Of a stretch of DNA of 37,720 bases, positions 24,364 to 31,989 are shown piece after piece (the first letter of the stretch is position 1; each line of letters starts with the position of its first letter). The notes below the pieces were generated by a model, which worked only from the letters and a program-made list of their open reading frames with translations, was not told the origin of the DNA and did no database searches. The stretch is from assembly GCA_029237685.1 (NCBI GenBank), contig JAQZBV010000012.1, positions 1 through 37,720 on the forward strand, given 5' to 3'. This DNA comes from Cytophagaceae bacterium. Lineage in GTDB: Bacteria; Bacteroidota; Bacteroidia; Cytophagales; Cytophagaceae. A program made the translations under genes and the position numbers.

Positions 24364-25503
24364 ATGAAACGTTTGCTTGCATTATTTTTTGCACTTATCC
24401 CATTATCACTGGTCATAAGCTGTTCGGAACAAAAAGACGCTTCGGCAAGTGCTGAACAAAACGAGATGAACATCATTGCTTATTATTATGGTGATTCCTC
24501 TGGATTTAAAAGTTACCCGACAGAGCAACTGACGCACATTATTTACAGTTTCTTGTTTTTACAAGGCAATAAAATGGTCTTCGATAAACCGCAGGATTCG
24601 GTTGCGGTAGCAGCCTTAGTGAAACTCAAAGAGAAAAATAAATCATTAAAAATTCTCCTTTCCATAGGCGGCTGGGGCGGCTGCGAAACCTGTTCACAGG
24701 TTTTCTCCAAGGAAAAAGGACGTACAGAATTCGTACAATCCGTTAAAGCGCTTTTAGTAAGAACGAAGACCGATGGCATTGACCTGGATTGGGAATACCC
24801 CGCTATTGAAGGCTTCCCAGGCCATCGCTTTGTTCCGGAAGACAAACATAATTTTACATTACTGATACAGAACTTAAGAAAAACATTAGGTGATCAATAC
24901 GAAATCAGTTTTGCCGCAGGCGGTTATACAGAATACCTGGAAAAATCCATCGAATGGAAAGAGGTGATGCCGTTGGTTGATCGCGTCAACCTCATGAGTT
25001 ATGACCTGACGAATGGATACAGTGTGGTAACGGGACACCATACCCCACTCTATTCTACCCCGCAACAAAAAGAATCTACTGACCATGGAGTTCACTTCCT
25101 GGATTCAGTTGGTGTACCGTTAAACAAAATTGTCATCGGCGCCGCCTTCTATGCGCGTATTTTTAATCAGGTAGATTCCCTGAACAACGGATTGAATCGC
25201 CCTTGTAAATTCAAGACGGGTGTGGACTTCAAAGACTTTAAAGATAGTTTAAAGGGGTTTGCTTACCACTGGGATTCTATCGCGAGAGCACCCTATGCGT
25301 ACAACACTGTGAAAAAAGAATTCGCTACTTTTGACAACGAACAATCCATCGCGGCGAAGGTAACTTATATCAAAGAAAAAAAGTTAAACGGCATCATGTT
25401 CTGGCAGCTGTCAGGCGATAAAACACAGGCGGGATTGTTGGAGACGATTTATAAAGTGAATAAGCCGTTAACGGTAAATCCGAAAGATCTTAAACAACCT
25501 TAG
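24364..25503 (+). CDS. GH18 chitinase-like lipoprotein
   Basis: The 379-residue product starts at ATG 24364 with a lipoprotein signal peptide (MKRLLALFFALIPLSLVISC). Cys20 would be lipidated. The GH18 catalytic motif DGIDLDWEYP holds the acid/base Glu144. The upstream ILLSIGGWGG, the MSYDLTNG segment and the terminal FWQLSGD complete the barrel. Retaining GH18 enzymes cleave beta-1,4-N-acetylglucosamine chains. The membrane anchor fits a role in trimming chitin oligosaccharides in the periplasm or at the outer membrane. With the chitin-binding module of the 1631-aa protein upstream, this suggests a chitin-use region. Endoglycosidase or peptidoglycan-like substrates cannot be excluded. Confidence 0.9.
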   Translation: MKRLLALFFALIPLSLVISCSEQKDASASAEQNEMNIIAYYYGDSSGFKSYPTEQLTHIIYSFLFLQGNKMVFDKPQDSVAVAALVKLKEKNKSLKILLSIGGWGGCETCSQVFSKEKGRTEFVQSVKALLVRTKTDGIDLDWEYPAIEGFPGHRFVPEDKHNFTLLIQNLRKTLGDQYEISFAAGGYTEYLEKSIEWKEVMPLVDRVNLMSYDLTNGYSVVTGHHTPLYSTPQQKESTDHGVHFLDSVGVPLNKIVIGAAFYARIFNQVDSLNNGLNRPCKFKTGVDFKDFKDSLKGFAYHWDSIARAPYAYNTVKKEFATFDNEQSIAAKVTYIKEKKLNGIMFWQLSGDKTQAGLLETIYKVNKPLTVNPKDLKQP

Positions 25504-25533
25504 ATTATTGCTGTTTCTAATGGTTGTTTAATT

Positions 25534-25716
25534 CATCTGTCTTGCCCCTAAATCCCCTAAAGGGGACTTTCTGTTATTAATTATTTTCGTGTGATAGAGA
25601 TTGCGTCCTCTGCGACGCTTATGTAGTGACTAGCCTTTCATCACCACACATAGTTCTTGACGAAATATTTGTTTTTCAAAAGTCCCCTTCAGGGGATTTA
25701 GGGGCTAGGCTGTATG
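25534..25716. mobile_element. MITE-like element with inverted copies of the TCAGGGGATTTAGGGG repeat
   Basis: A minus-oriented copy of the interspersed repeat (25534-25570) and a plus-oriented copy (25679-25716) bound 108 AT-rich bases. The inner part holds a small hairpin, GCGTC/GACGC, near 25603-25618. The terminal 37-38 bases of each end share CAT and GCCCCTAAATCCCC and then diverge slightly. The whole is about 183 bases, between the convergent chitinase and amylase genes. No coding potential is seen. It could be a bidirectional terminator instead. Confidence 0.6.
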
Positions 25717-25742
25717 AAACATTAGGATATACAAATCAGAGA

Positions 25743-27239
25743 CTAGTGATTCATCCTCTTCACCGGAACATAAACCCTCAATTCAAAAGCAGCGAGTAAC
25801 TGCTCGTTTTTTGTTGAATAATTTGAATATAGGCAATGACCATTCGGCAAAAAAAATGCAGCGTTCTTCTTTTCTACAGATGCGTTGTTATAAATTATAG
25901 TGTATAGCAATAGATCGCCGTTCGTTAATGATAATACCGTTATGTTTTTTACAGGAGTAGTCTGTTTCAACTCTTGAGTTTCTTTTTGTATCTGACGAAC
26001 GAGTAAAATGGTTTCCCTGATCCTGCTGTATAATGGCGCATCGGCATGAAACAACTCTTGCTCCCCATAAGGATCAAACAAACATTCCCTCACATCATGG
26101 TCATGCTCTCCTGCTGTTCGCAAGCCTTGTTCTGTGCCGTAGTACAAACAATTGATGCCATCTTGCAGTCCCATTAAAAACAGACTCCCTAACAGTTGTT
26201 CATCGGTTAAGAGATCACTGATTCTTTTCTTTGGTTGCAGCCCTATTTGATCGTGGTTGTCGAGGTAATTGACAGGGAGGAGTTGTGCGTGTGTATGTTC
26301 ACCGAATACCCCATACATATTTTTCTTGCGAATGCCATGAAGAAAATCGAAGTAAAAAGGAAAGTTGAAAAAGCTGTGCAACTCGGTATACTGACTGATC
26401 AACTCGATATTCCCAACCACTTCACCGATGAGAATAAAATGCTCTTTACCTACATGTTTAGCTTCCGCCTTGATGCGGTTGCAGAATGCATTGGCCATAA
26501 CCGGACGAATATGCTTCAAGGCATCCAAGCGAAAGCCATCTACTCCTGTCTCTTTGATCCAATACGAATAGATTTCCACCATGCATTCCAACACTTGCCA
26601 GCCGATCGCATTGTCGTCCCAAACTAAATCCTTTAATTCGAAAATATCACCGTCCCAGGATTCAGGATACTTGTCCCAATGCTTGATCTGCCCCCGCTTG
26701 GAATACCAGGCTTCGTTGCGCAAAGCGAAAGGCTGTGGCTTGTCTTCCTGATGCCAATGAGAAAAAGTATAAGACTTGGTTTTACGGTAAGGTGTTCGCT
26801 TTTCTTTATAGCTCCAGTTATCACCGGTATGATTCAATACCACGTCCATGATGACACGCATGCCTAAGGCATGTGCTTCATTGACCAGTGCTTTTAAGTC
26901 ATCCAACGTACCAAAGCGAGCATCTACTTTCAAAAAATCCTGTATGGCATAACCGTGGTAATGCGCGGAATTGTTTTCTAAAAAAGGAGTCAATAAAATA
27001 CTCGTGCAGCCAAGCCCTTTGATGTAAGGCAATTTCTTGCGAATGCCGTTCAGCGTTCCTCCGCATGTTTTTCTCAGGTCAGCAAAATCACCGAAGCCTA
27101 CTCTCCCGTCCTGATAGCCATCGGGGCCAGGATCAGGCAACGATCGGTCTTTCCCATCGTGGAAACGATCGATGACCAGGGCATATACCCACTCTCCTTT
27201 CCAGGAATTTATCGTAGCGGTTCTGTTCTCTGCGGACAT
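25743..27239 (-). CDS. GH13 alpha-amylase family enzyme
   Basis: The 498-residue enzyme has the four conserved GH13 regions: MDVVLNHTGDN (about residue 125), the nucleophile Asp239 in VDGFRLDALKH, the acid Glu273 in LIGEVVG, and the transition-state Asp330 in YLDNHDQ. No signal peptide is seen, so it is probably cytoplasmic and may act on maltodextrins or stored glycogen rather than on external starch. The C-terminal beta-domain starts near residue 410. It is convergent with the chitinase gene and has its own promoter region at about 27240-27330. Exact specificity is unknown. Confidence 0.92.
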   Translation of the reverse strand: MSAENRTATINSWKGEWVYALVIDRFHDGKDRSLPDPGPDGYQDGRVGFGDFADLRKTCGGTLNGIRKKLPYIKGLGCTSILLTPFLENNSAHYHGYAIQDFLKVDARFGTLDDLKALVNEAHALGMRVIMDVVLNHTGDNWSYKEKRTPYRKTKSYTFSHWHQEDKPQPFALRNEAWYSKRGQIKHWDKYPESWDGDIFELKDLVWDDNAIGWQVLECMVEIYSYWIKETGVDGFRLDALKHIRPVMANAFCNRIKAEAKHVGKEHFILIGEVVGNIELISQYTELHSFFNFPFYFDFLHGIRKKNMYGVFGEHTHAQLLPVNYLDNHDQIGLQPKKRISDLLTDEQLLGSLFLMGLQDGINCLYYGTEQGLRTAGEHDHDVRECLFDPYGEQELFHADAPLYSRIRETILLVRQIQKETQELKQTTPVKNITVLSLTNGDLLLYTIIYNNASVEKKNAAFFLPNGHCLYSNYSTKNEQLLAAFELRVYVPVKRMNH

Positions 27240-27340
27240 TAAAAAATGCTTTAGACCATAAGTTTCATGTAAATCATATCAATCATTTCTTGAAAGGATG
27301 CTTATTAACTCGTCTTGTCCTAACATCATCAGAGATAAAA

Positions 27341-27368
27341 AAATCCCAACCGGTAATGATTGGGATTT
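27341..27368 (-). terminator. Intrinsic terminator of the cysH-epimerase operon
   Basis: On the minus strand the hairpin AAATCCCAA/TTGGGATTT has a loop of ten bases and is followed by seven T residues. It lies 5 bases beyond the epimerase stop. Confidence 0.85.
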
Positions 27369-27373
27369 CTAAA

Positions 27374-28309
27374 TTAGAATGCCGGAGTGAAAGAGAAATG
27401 TTCCTTAAATTCTTTCAGTTCCTCTGCCAAATCTGAAGCGGGTAATGGAATATAGTTAGAGAGTAAGCTTTCCGCCTTTACTTTTAATTCTCTCAGTTCT
27501 AAATGCTGATTGATATAAATAAATTCCATGGTAGGATAAATATCTTTCAAGGCATCACGCAGATCGAGCACTTCCAAATTTTTATCCGAGAGGTTGTACA
27601 CTCCTGAAGGAACTTCTGTATGGATGAGTTGATTCAATACATGCACTACTTTATTCACATGAATGAATGAACGGTGCTGTTTTCCTGAGCCATGTATAGA
27701 AATACGATTGTTCACATGCGCATCAAATACAAAGCGATTCACCACCGCATCAAAACGCATGGCTGGACTATAGCCGTAAACATTTCCGCAACGAATGATT
27801 TGAGTATTCAATTTTGGGAACATCCTGCGCACATGTTCTTCTCCTCTCAATTTAGAAACGCTGTAAAACGTTTTAGGATTGGGAACGGTTTCTTCCGACA
27901 CTTCTTCTTTCGATGAACCATAGACCGATGTACTGCTGAGGTAAATCAAATGCTTTACGGTTTTTGAATCTTCTATGGCATATACCAATTCAGCGCTTCC
28001 CCAGTGATTGACCTGCTCATAGAAATGACTATCGGTATTGGAAAATGGAGTAGAAACCCTCGCAGCCAGGTGGTATACCGTATCGATACCTGTCAAGGCT
28101 TTGCGCAATTTACGGGTATCCAAAATATCACCGTGTACGAAAGAAACTTTATTTCCTTCGATCTTTTTATCGGCATTCAAAAAGAAATTGTAATTGTCAC
28201 GTGTAAGGTTATCATAGACTACAATATTCTTAATGGAAGGATTGGACGCGAGCGTTTGCACCAGTTGTGATCCTATGTATCCTGCTCCTCCGGTAACTAA
28301 TACGTTCAT
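27374..28309 (-). CDS. NAD-dependent epimerase/dehydratase (extended SDR)
   Basis: The 311-residue protein has the Rossmann motif TGGAGYIG at residues 6-13, the acidic residue of an NAD-binding site in VVYDNL, the catalytic serine/threonine region YLSSTSVYG and the YSVSK tyrosine-lysine pair. It resembles sugar-nucleotide epimerases and dehydratases, but the substrate is not evident. It is the second gene of a pair with the CysH-like gene, 11 bases downstream of it. That pairing would be odd for a sugar-nucleotide enzyme. Confidence 0.88.
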   Translation of the reverse strand: MNVLVTGGAGYIGSQLVQTLASNPSIKNIVVYDNLTRDNYNFFLNADKKIEGNKVSFVHGDILDTRKLRKALTGIDTVYHLAARVSTPFSNTDSHFYEQVNHWGSAELVYAIEDSKTVKHLIYLSSTSVYGSSKEEVSEETVPNPKTFYSVSKLRGEEHVRRMFPKLNTQIIRCGNVYGYSPAMRFDAVVNRFVFDAHVNNRISIHGSGKQHRSFIHVNKVVHVLNQLIHTEVPSGVYNLSDKNLEVLDLRDALKDIYPTMEFIYINQHLELRELKVKAESLLSNYIPLPASDLAEELKEFKEHFSFTPAF

Positions 28310-28320
28310 TTATCTTTTAC

Positions 28321-28980
28321 TTATTTTTTTTCTACTAATTCTGTATTCAATCCACACTCTGTTTTATTCAATCCAAACCAACGGCCTTCTCTGGAGTAGG
28401 ACTCCAAATCAAATTTACGTGTACACGGTTCGCAACCGATACTTAAGTACCCTTTGTCTTCCAGCGGATGCTTGGGTAAATTATGCTCCTTGATGTATTT
28501 TGTAATCATGCGATTGTCCCAATCCAACATCGGATGGAAACGGATCGTATTGTGCGGTGCTTTTTCTTCGATACCGAATGCCTTGCGGGTGGCACTTTGA
28601 TCCGCTCTTACTCCATTGATCCATACATCGTATTCCGCAAGTACAGGTTCCATGGGTAATACTTTATTCAAGTAGCAGCAATAATCCGGATCGGAAGTAA
28701 AGAGCAATTTACCTGAAGCATCTTTCTGTGCGCTGCGCGGTGTAGGAGAAGAAACTTCAATGATATTCAAACCGAGCATTTCTGCAATCTGATCTTTGTA
28801 GACCAGGGTTTCAGGAAAATGATAACCGGTATTGATGCAAAACACAGGAATGCTTTTATCAATCGTACTGATGATATGCAACAAAGGAATACTGTGCGTC
28901 TGAAAAGAAGAAGTCGTAAACAACTTCAGTCCGCGCTCTTTGTATGATTCTATGTACGACTTAATTTCTTGTAGTTCCAT
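28321..28980 (-). CDS. APS/PAPS reductase family protein (CysH-like)
   Basis: The 219-residue cytoplasmic protein has the adenylyl-sulphate-binding fold, with TTSSFQTHSIPLL and the INTGYHFPET loop. The DYCCYLNK pair and the GCEPC pair are the four cysteines that hold the 4Fe-4S cluster of APS-type reductases. The catalytic cysteine lies in TECGLN. Most family members have ECGLH there, so Asn replaces the usual His. This suggests reduction of adenylyl sulphate to sulphite with thioredoxin. It is the first gene of a two-gene transcript with the epimerase. No other sulphate-assimilation gene is in the window. Confidence 0.85.
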   Translation of the reverse strand: MELQEIKSYIESYKERGLKLFTTSSFQTHSIPLLHIISTIDKSIPVFCINTGYHFPETLVYKDQIAEMLGLNIIEVSSPTPRSAQKDASGKLLFTSDPDYCCYLNKVLPMEPVLAEYDVWINGVRADQSATRKAFGIEEKAPHNTIRFHPMLDWDNRMITKYIKEHNLPKHPLEDKGYLSIGCEPCTRKFDLESYSREGRWFGLNKTECGLNTELVEKK

Positions 28981-29333
28981 ACCGCCCTCCCAAATAAAGT
29001 TTGTAAAAATACGAATAAACTACTCTGAAAAGGAATTAAACACTGAAAAAGTTCTTTTTTGTAGATATTTATTTTAACATTAGAACGTAGAGCGATTGAC
29101 TTATTTTCCCACCACGCGCATTTACATCTCTTATATTTTTCCGCTAGGAACATTCACCAAATAAAAGAGGATAAATGAATCTGTAGGCATTCCTTTCCTA
29201 CTGTCTTTGTATAGGGATCGTTTATTAAAGTTCAATATAAAAAATACAAACTTATCAGAGGTTGTAGGGTATAAATAGATAAAATAAAGTATGGCTATCA
29301 TTAAGAAGATTATCAAAAAGCATAGTAAGAGTT

Positions 29334-29459
29334 GGGCGTTACCGCCAATCAAAATCTGAGGTTTAAAATGACTTTAGTACTGGCGGTCGGGCTCTCGCTC
29401 CAAGTCCGTCAGCCGCACAAGGCTCGCGCGCTTCGGGCTTTCCTCTCGATCCCTAACGC
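29334..29459 (+). repeat. GC-rich interspersed repeat, copy B
   Basis: The element starts GGGCGTTACC, contains CGGGCTCTCGCTCCAAGTCC and CGGGCTTTCC, and ends ATCCCTAACGC. The start is separated from the next conserved part by about 45 AT-rich bases flanked by GCCA and TGGC, which suggests an expanded hairpin tip. Its length is close to copy A at 8761. Confidence 0.7.
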
Positions 29460-29480
29460 AACAGATGAATCCACCAAGCC

Positions 29481-29556
29481 GCGTTAGGGATTGAGCCTTT
29501 GTCTGATCCCGCCAAGGCGGGAGAGTGGCGAAAGCCCGGCCCGTAGGGAAACGCCC
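29481..29556 (-). repeat. GC-rich interspersed repeat, copy C (inverted)
   Basis: Read on the minus strand it begins GGGCGTTTCCCTACGGGCC and ends CAATCCCTAACGC. It faces copy B tail to tail across 21 bases. Inside it, CCCGCC and GGCGGG form an extra hairpin. The pair makes a composite palindrome of about 220 bases. Confidence 0.75.
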
Positions 29557-29670
29557 TAATTGACCTTTCACCCTTAACACTTCATCTGAATATCGAATCA
29601 TTAAACATTTAAATCATTCATTAAAACTTCATCCGAACTATTCCACCTCATTCTTGTTATACCTATCACC

Positions 29671-30081
29671 ATGAAAACAGCCGTATACCGCAAAGAACAT
29701 TTTAATGCCGCCCACCGGTTATACAATCCCAATTGGACCTTTGATGAAAACGAGGCTTATTTCGGCAAATGCAACAACCCCAATTTTCATGGTCACAATT
29801 ACGAATTGACCGTTAAAGTCATCGGAGAAACAGATCCGGAGACCGGTTATGTCGTAGATATGAAATGGTTGAGTAAACTAATAAAAGAAAAAGTATTGGT
29901 TAAATTCGACCATAAAAACTTAAATTTGGATACCCAAGAGTTTGCCTCGCTAAACCCTACGGCAGAAAATATTGCACGCGTCATTTGGGAATTGCTCCGG
30001 TCAGAGATTGATGCCAAATACGATTTGAAAGTATTGTTATACGAAACAGAAAGAAACTATGTTGAATATCCGTGTGAATAG
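29671..30081 (+). CDS. 6-pyruvoyl-tetrahydropterin / 6-carboxy-tetrahydropterin synthase family (QueD-like)
   Basis: The 136-residue enzyme has the zinc-binding histidines in FNAAHRL and in FHGHNYEL, the catalytic cysteine in FGKCNNP and the C-terminal glutamate in YETERNYVEYP, which binds the pterin. The family includes QueD of the queuosine pathway and PTPS of biopterin synthesis. The next gene, folE, makes the dihydroneopterin triphosphate substrate and overlaps this one by 23 bases. The pair therefore works in series. Which final product is made here is open: no other queuosine gene is in the window. Confidence 0.9.
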   Translation: MKTAVYRKEHFNAAHRLYNPNWTFDENEAYFGKCNNPNFHGHNYELTVKVIGETDPETGYVVDMKWLSKLIKEKVLVKFDHKNLNLDTQEFASLNPTAENIARVIWELLRSEIDAKYDLKVLLYETERNYVEYPCE

Positions 30082-30730
30082 AGACAATGAAGAGAGTGAA
30101 GGTGAGGATCACGCATACCATGGTTCGATAGAAACGCCTTTACGTGCCGATGCTTTTGATCTATCTGATATAGAGAAAATACAACTGATCAAAAAACATT
30201 TCGCTGAGATCATGCACATCATGGGCATGGACATGACAGACGATAGTTTGAAGAATACTCCAGAGCGTGTCGCAAAAATGTTCATCAAGGAAATTTTCAG
30301 TGGATTGAATCCTGAAAACAAGCCCAAAATGAGCCAGTTTGATAATAAATACCAGTACAATCAAATGCTGGTAGAAAAGGACATTGCGCTTTATTCCTAT
30401 TGCGAGCATCATTTTGTTCCTATCATTGGAAAGGTGCATGTGGCCTATATTTCTAATGGAACCGTGGTTGGGTTATCCAAAATCAACCGTTTAGTACAAT
30501 ATTTTGGACGAAGACCACAAGTACAAGAACGTTTGACCATACAAATCGCTCAGGCGCTCAGTGAGGCCCTTCATACACCCCATGTAGCAGTAGTCATAGA
30601 GGCTGACCACCTGTGTGTTGCGTCTCGTGGAGTACGCGATACGAGCAGTAAAACCATCACCGTCCAGTATTTGGGGAAATTCAAAGAAGAGGCTGCAAAA
30701 AGTGAGTTTTTAGAGCTTATACGCGGTTAG
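30059..30730 (+). CDS. folE: GTP cyclohydrolase I
   Basis: The 223-residue enzyme opens GTP to dihydroneopterin triphosphate and formate, the first step of folate and pterin synthesis. The zinc ligands are in YCEHHF and in DHLCVASRGV, and SKINRLVQYFGRRPQVQERLT is the family signature. A 40-residue N-terminal extension precedes the core. The ATG at 30059 lies inside the queD-like gene, so the two reading frames overlap and are probably translationally coupled. The next in-frame ATG lies inside the conserved core. Confidence 0.95.
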   Translation: MLNIRVNRDNEESEGEDHAYHGSIETPLRADAFDLSDIEKIQLIKKHFAEIMHIMGMDMTDDSLKNTPERVAKMFIKEIFSGLNPENKPKMSQFDNKYQYNQMLVEKDIALYSYCEHHFVPIIGKVHVAYISNGTVVGLSKINRLVQYFGRRPQVQERLTIQIAQALSEALHTPHVAVVIEADHLCVASRGVRDTSSKTITVQYLGKFKEEAAKSEFLELIRG

Positions 30731-30741
30731 TCATATTTTTA

Positions 30742-30760
30742 TTTGAATTTTAAATTCAAA
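30742..30760. terminator. 9-bp palindrome after folE
   Basis: TTTGAATTT and AAATTCAAA are exact inverted repeats around a single T, 11 bases after the folE stop. It is very AT-rich and could be a weak terminator or an operator. Confidence 0.45.
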
Positions 30761-30784
30761 GTATTGTATTTTAATTGCACATTT

Positions 30785-30799
30785 TGTAACATTGTTACA
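30785..30799. promoter_or_regulatory. Palindrome in the marR promoter region, likely operator
   Basis: TGTAAC and GTTACA are exact inverted repeats around ATT, 44 bases before the marR start. MarR proteins commonly bind palindromes of this size in their own promoters. I infer autoregulation from position and symmetry only. Confidence 0.5.
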
Positions 30800-30842
30800 T
30801 AGTTATTTTTCCTGCAATTATTAGTTTTAAAACGAGTGCAAT

Positions 30843-31292
30843 ATGAGACTAGAAGATGAAATCGCCCAAAAAGATTTTTCGTCTATTAAGACGAAAACGA
30901 TCGTTAATCTGATTTATACCAACAACTGGCTAGAATCCAATCAAAGAGATTTTTTCAAGCCATTTGGTATTACTTCGCAACAATTCAATATTCTTAGGAT
31001 ATTGAGAGAACTCGATCCTAAAGCTGCTACAATCGGCTTATTGAAAGAGAGAATGTTGGACAAGATGTGTGATGTTTCCAGAATGGTGGAAAGACTCCGT
31101 CTTAAAAAACTGATCAACAGACAATTGAATGTCGAAGACCGTAGAGCAGTAGACATCGTCATCAGCGATAAGGGCCTGGCATTACTTCAAGAAATTGACC
31201 AATACCTTCCTAACTTCGAACAAGTAGCGACTCCGCTAAGCGTACAAGAACTAGAAGAATTAAATATGTTGCTTGACAAAATCAGAGGCTAA
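30843..31292 (+). CDS. MarR-family transcriptional regulator
   Basis: The 149-residue protein has the MarR layout: N-terminal dimer helix, a winged helix with the recognition helix in DVSRMVERLRLKKLINRQ, and the wing NVEDRRAVDIVIS. The DRRAVD segment corresponds to the conserved D-R-R of the wing. Such dimers repress genes and release DNA when a ligand or an oxidant is met. It carries no nearby transporter or enzyme that would reveal its target. A palindrome lies upstream and a strong terminator downstream. Confidence 0.92.
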   Translation: MRLEDEIAQKDFSSIKTKTIVNLIYTNNWLESNQRDFFKPFGITSQQFNILRILRELDPKAATIGLLKERMLDKMCDVSRMVERLRLKKLINRQLNVEDRRAVDIVISDKGLALLQEIDQYLPNFEQVATPLSVQELEELNMLLDKIRG

Positions 31293-31352
31293 TCACTGTA
31301 CTCTTTTGCATTTATTTTATTCGTAGGTAGTCTTTCCTGATTAATTTATCTT

Positions 31353-31387
31353 ATTTAGCCTTTATTTTTAAAAAATAAAGGCTAAAT
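31353..31387. terminator. Terminator of the marR gene
   Basis: Arms of 17 bases (31353-31369 and 31371-31387) containing TAGCCTTTATTTTT are perfectly complementary around one A. A T run follows. It lies 61 bases after the marR stop. Confidence 0.85.
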
Positions 31388-31433
31388 TTTTGACGTTAAG
31401 GGTTACTTATAAACCAGACGCTGTATAAACATC

Positions 31434-31976
31434 ATGAATGACCAGGAGATCATAGAGCAGATTAAAAAGGGAGACGAATCCGCTATTGATTTTTTGTACA
31501 AAAAGAACTATCGTATGATGGTGAAGCTGATTCTTAAGAACAGCGGTACAGAAGACGAGGCGAAAGACATTTACCAGGACGCATTGGTTGTCCTTTGGCA
31601 AAAAGCGAGGAACCCAGAGTTTGTTTTATCCTCTAAAATCAGCACTTACCTTTACAGTGTATGCTTGAATCTTTGGAGGAAAGAACTTGAAAGAAAAGGG
31701 CGCCATACCAGTAGTGAAGGCATGGATTATGGAGAAAACATGCCTTATGACGAGAAAGAAAGAATTCATATCGTCCAAAAATGCATTAACGAGTTAGGCG
31801 ACGCCTGCAAGCAAATTTTAATCTATTACTACTACGACAAGCTGTCAATGGCGGAAATAGCAGAGAAAATGGGTTTTGCGAACGCAGATACGGCCAAGAC
31901 GAAGAAGTACAAATGCAAGCAGGAATTAGATAAAAAAATTAAGACACAATACACGCCAAGTGATTTTCTTGATTAG
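31434..31976 (+). CDS. ECF-family RNA polymerase sigma factor
   Basis: The 180-residue protein has region 2 at about residues 20-85 (IDFLYKKNYRMM, then DEAKDIYQDALVVLWQK and STYLYSVCLNLWRKELE). A short linker of about 25 residues leads to region 4 at about 110-175 (LGDACKQILIYYYYDKLSMA, then a helix-turn-helix ending KKYKCKQELDK). Both DNA-contacting regions are present. It probably directs a stress or envelope regulon. The probable anti-sigma factor gene starts 13 bases after its stop. Confidence 0.92.
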   Translation: MNDQEIIEQIKKGDESAIDFLYKKNYRMMVKLILKNSGTEDEAKDIYQDALVVLWQKARNPEFVLSSKISTYLYSVCLNLWRKELERKGRHTSSEGMDYGENMPYDEKERIHIVQKCINELGDACKQILIYYYYDKLSMAEIAEKMGFANADTAKTKKYKCKQELDKKIKTQYTPSDFLD

Positions 31977-31989
31977 TTAATTGGAATTT

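Larger units (their letters stand above)
28981..29670. other. 690-base non-coding region, AT-rich then repeat-rich
   Basis: The left part (28981-29330) is AT-rich and should hold the promoter of the minus-strand cysH-like gene. I see no riboswitch-like fold. A minus-strand frame starting from TTG (29352-29131) and a plus-strand 22-codon ORF at 29291-29359 look accidental. The right part contains the inverted pair of GC-rich repeats at 29334-29556. The last 110 bases lead into the queD-like gene. Confidence 0.55.

Noticed and set aside
29131-29352. 73-aa minus-strand hydrophobic frame
   Set aside because: It starts from TTG inside a repeat, is in an AT-rich region that produces hydrophobic codons by chance, and has no neighbour that supports it.
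29291-29359. 22-codon plus-strand ORF encoding a basic, lysine-rich peptide
   Set aside because: It looks like a small cationic peptide, but the end is made by the GC-rich repeat and there is no evidence for a promoter or conservation.
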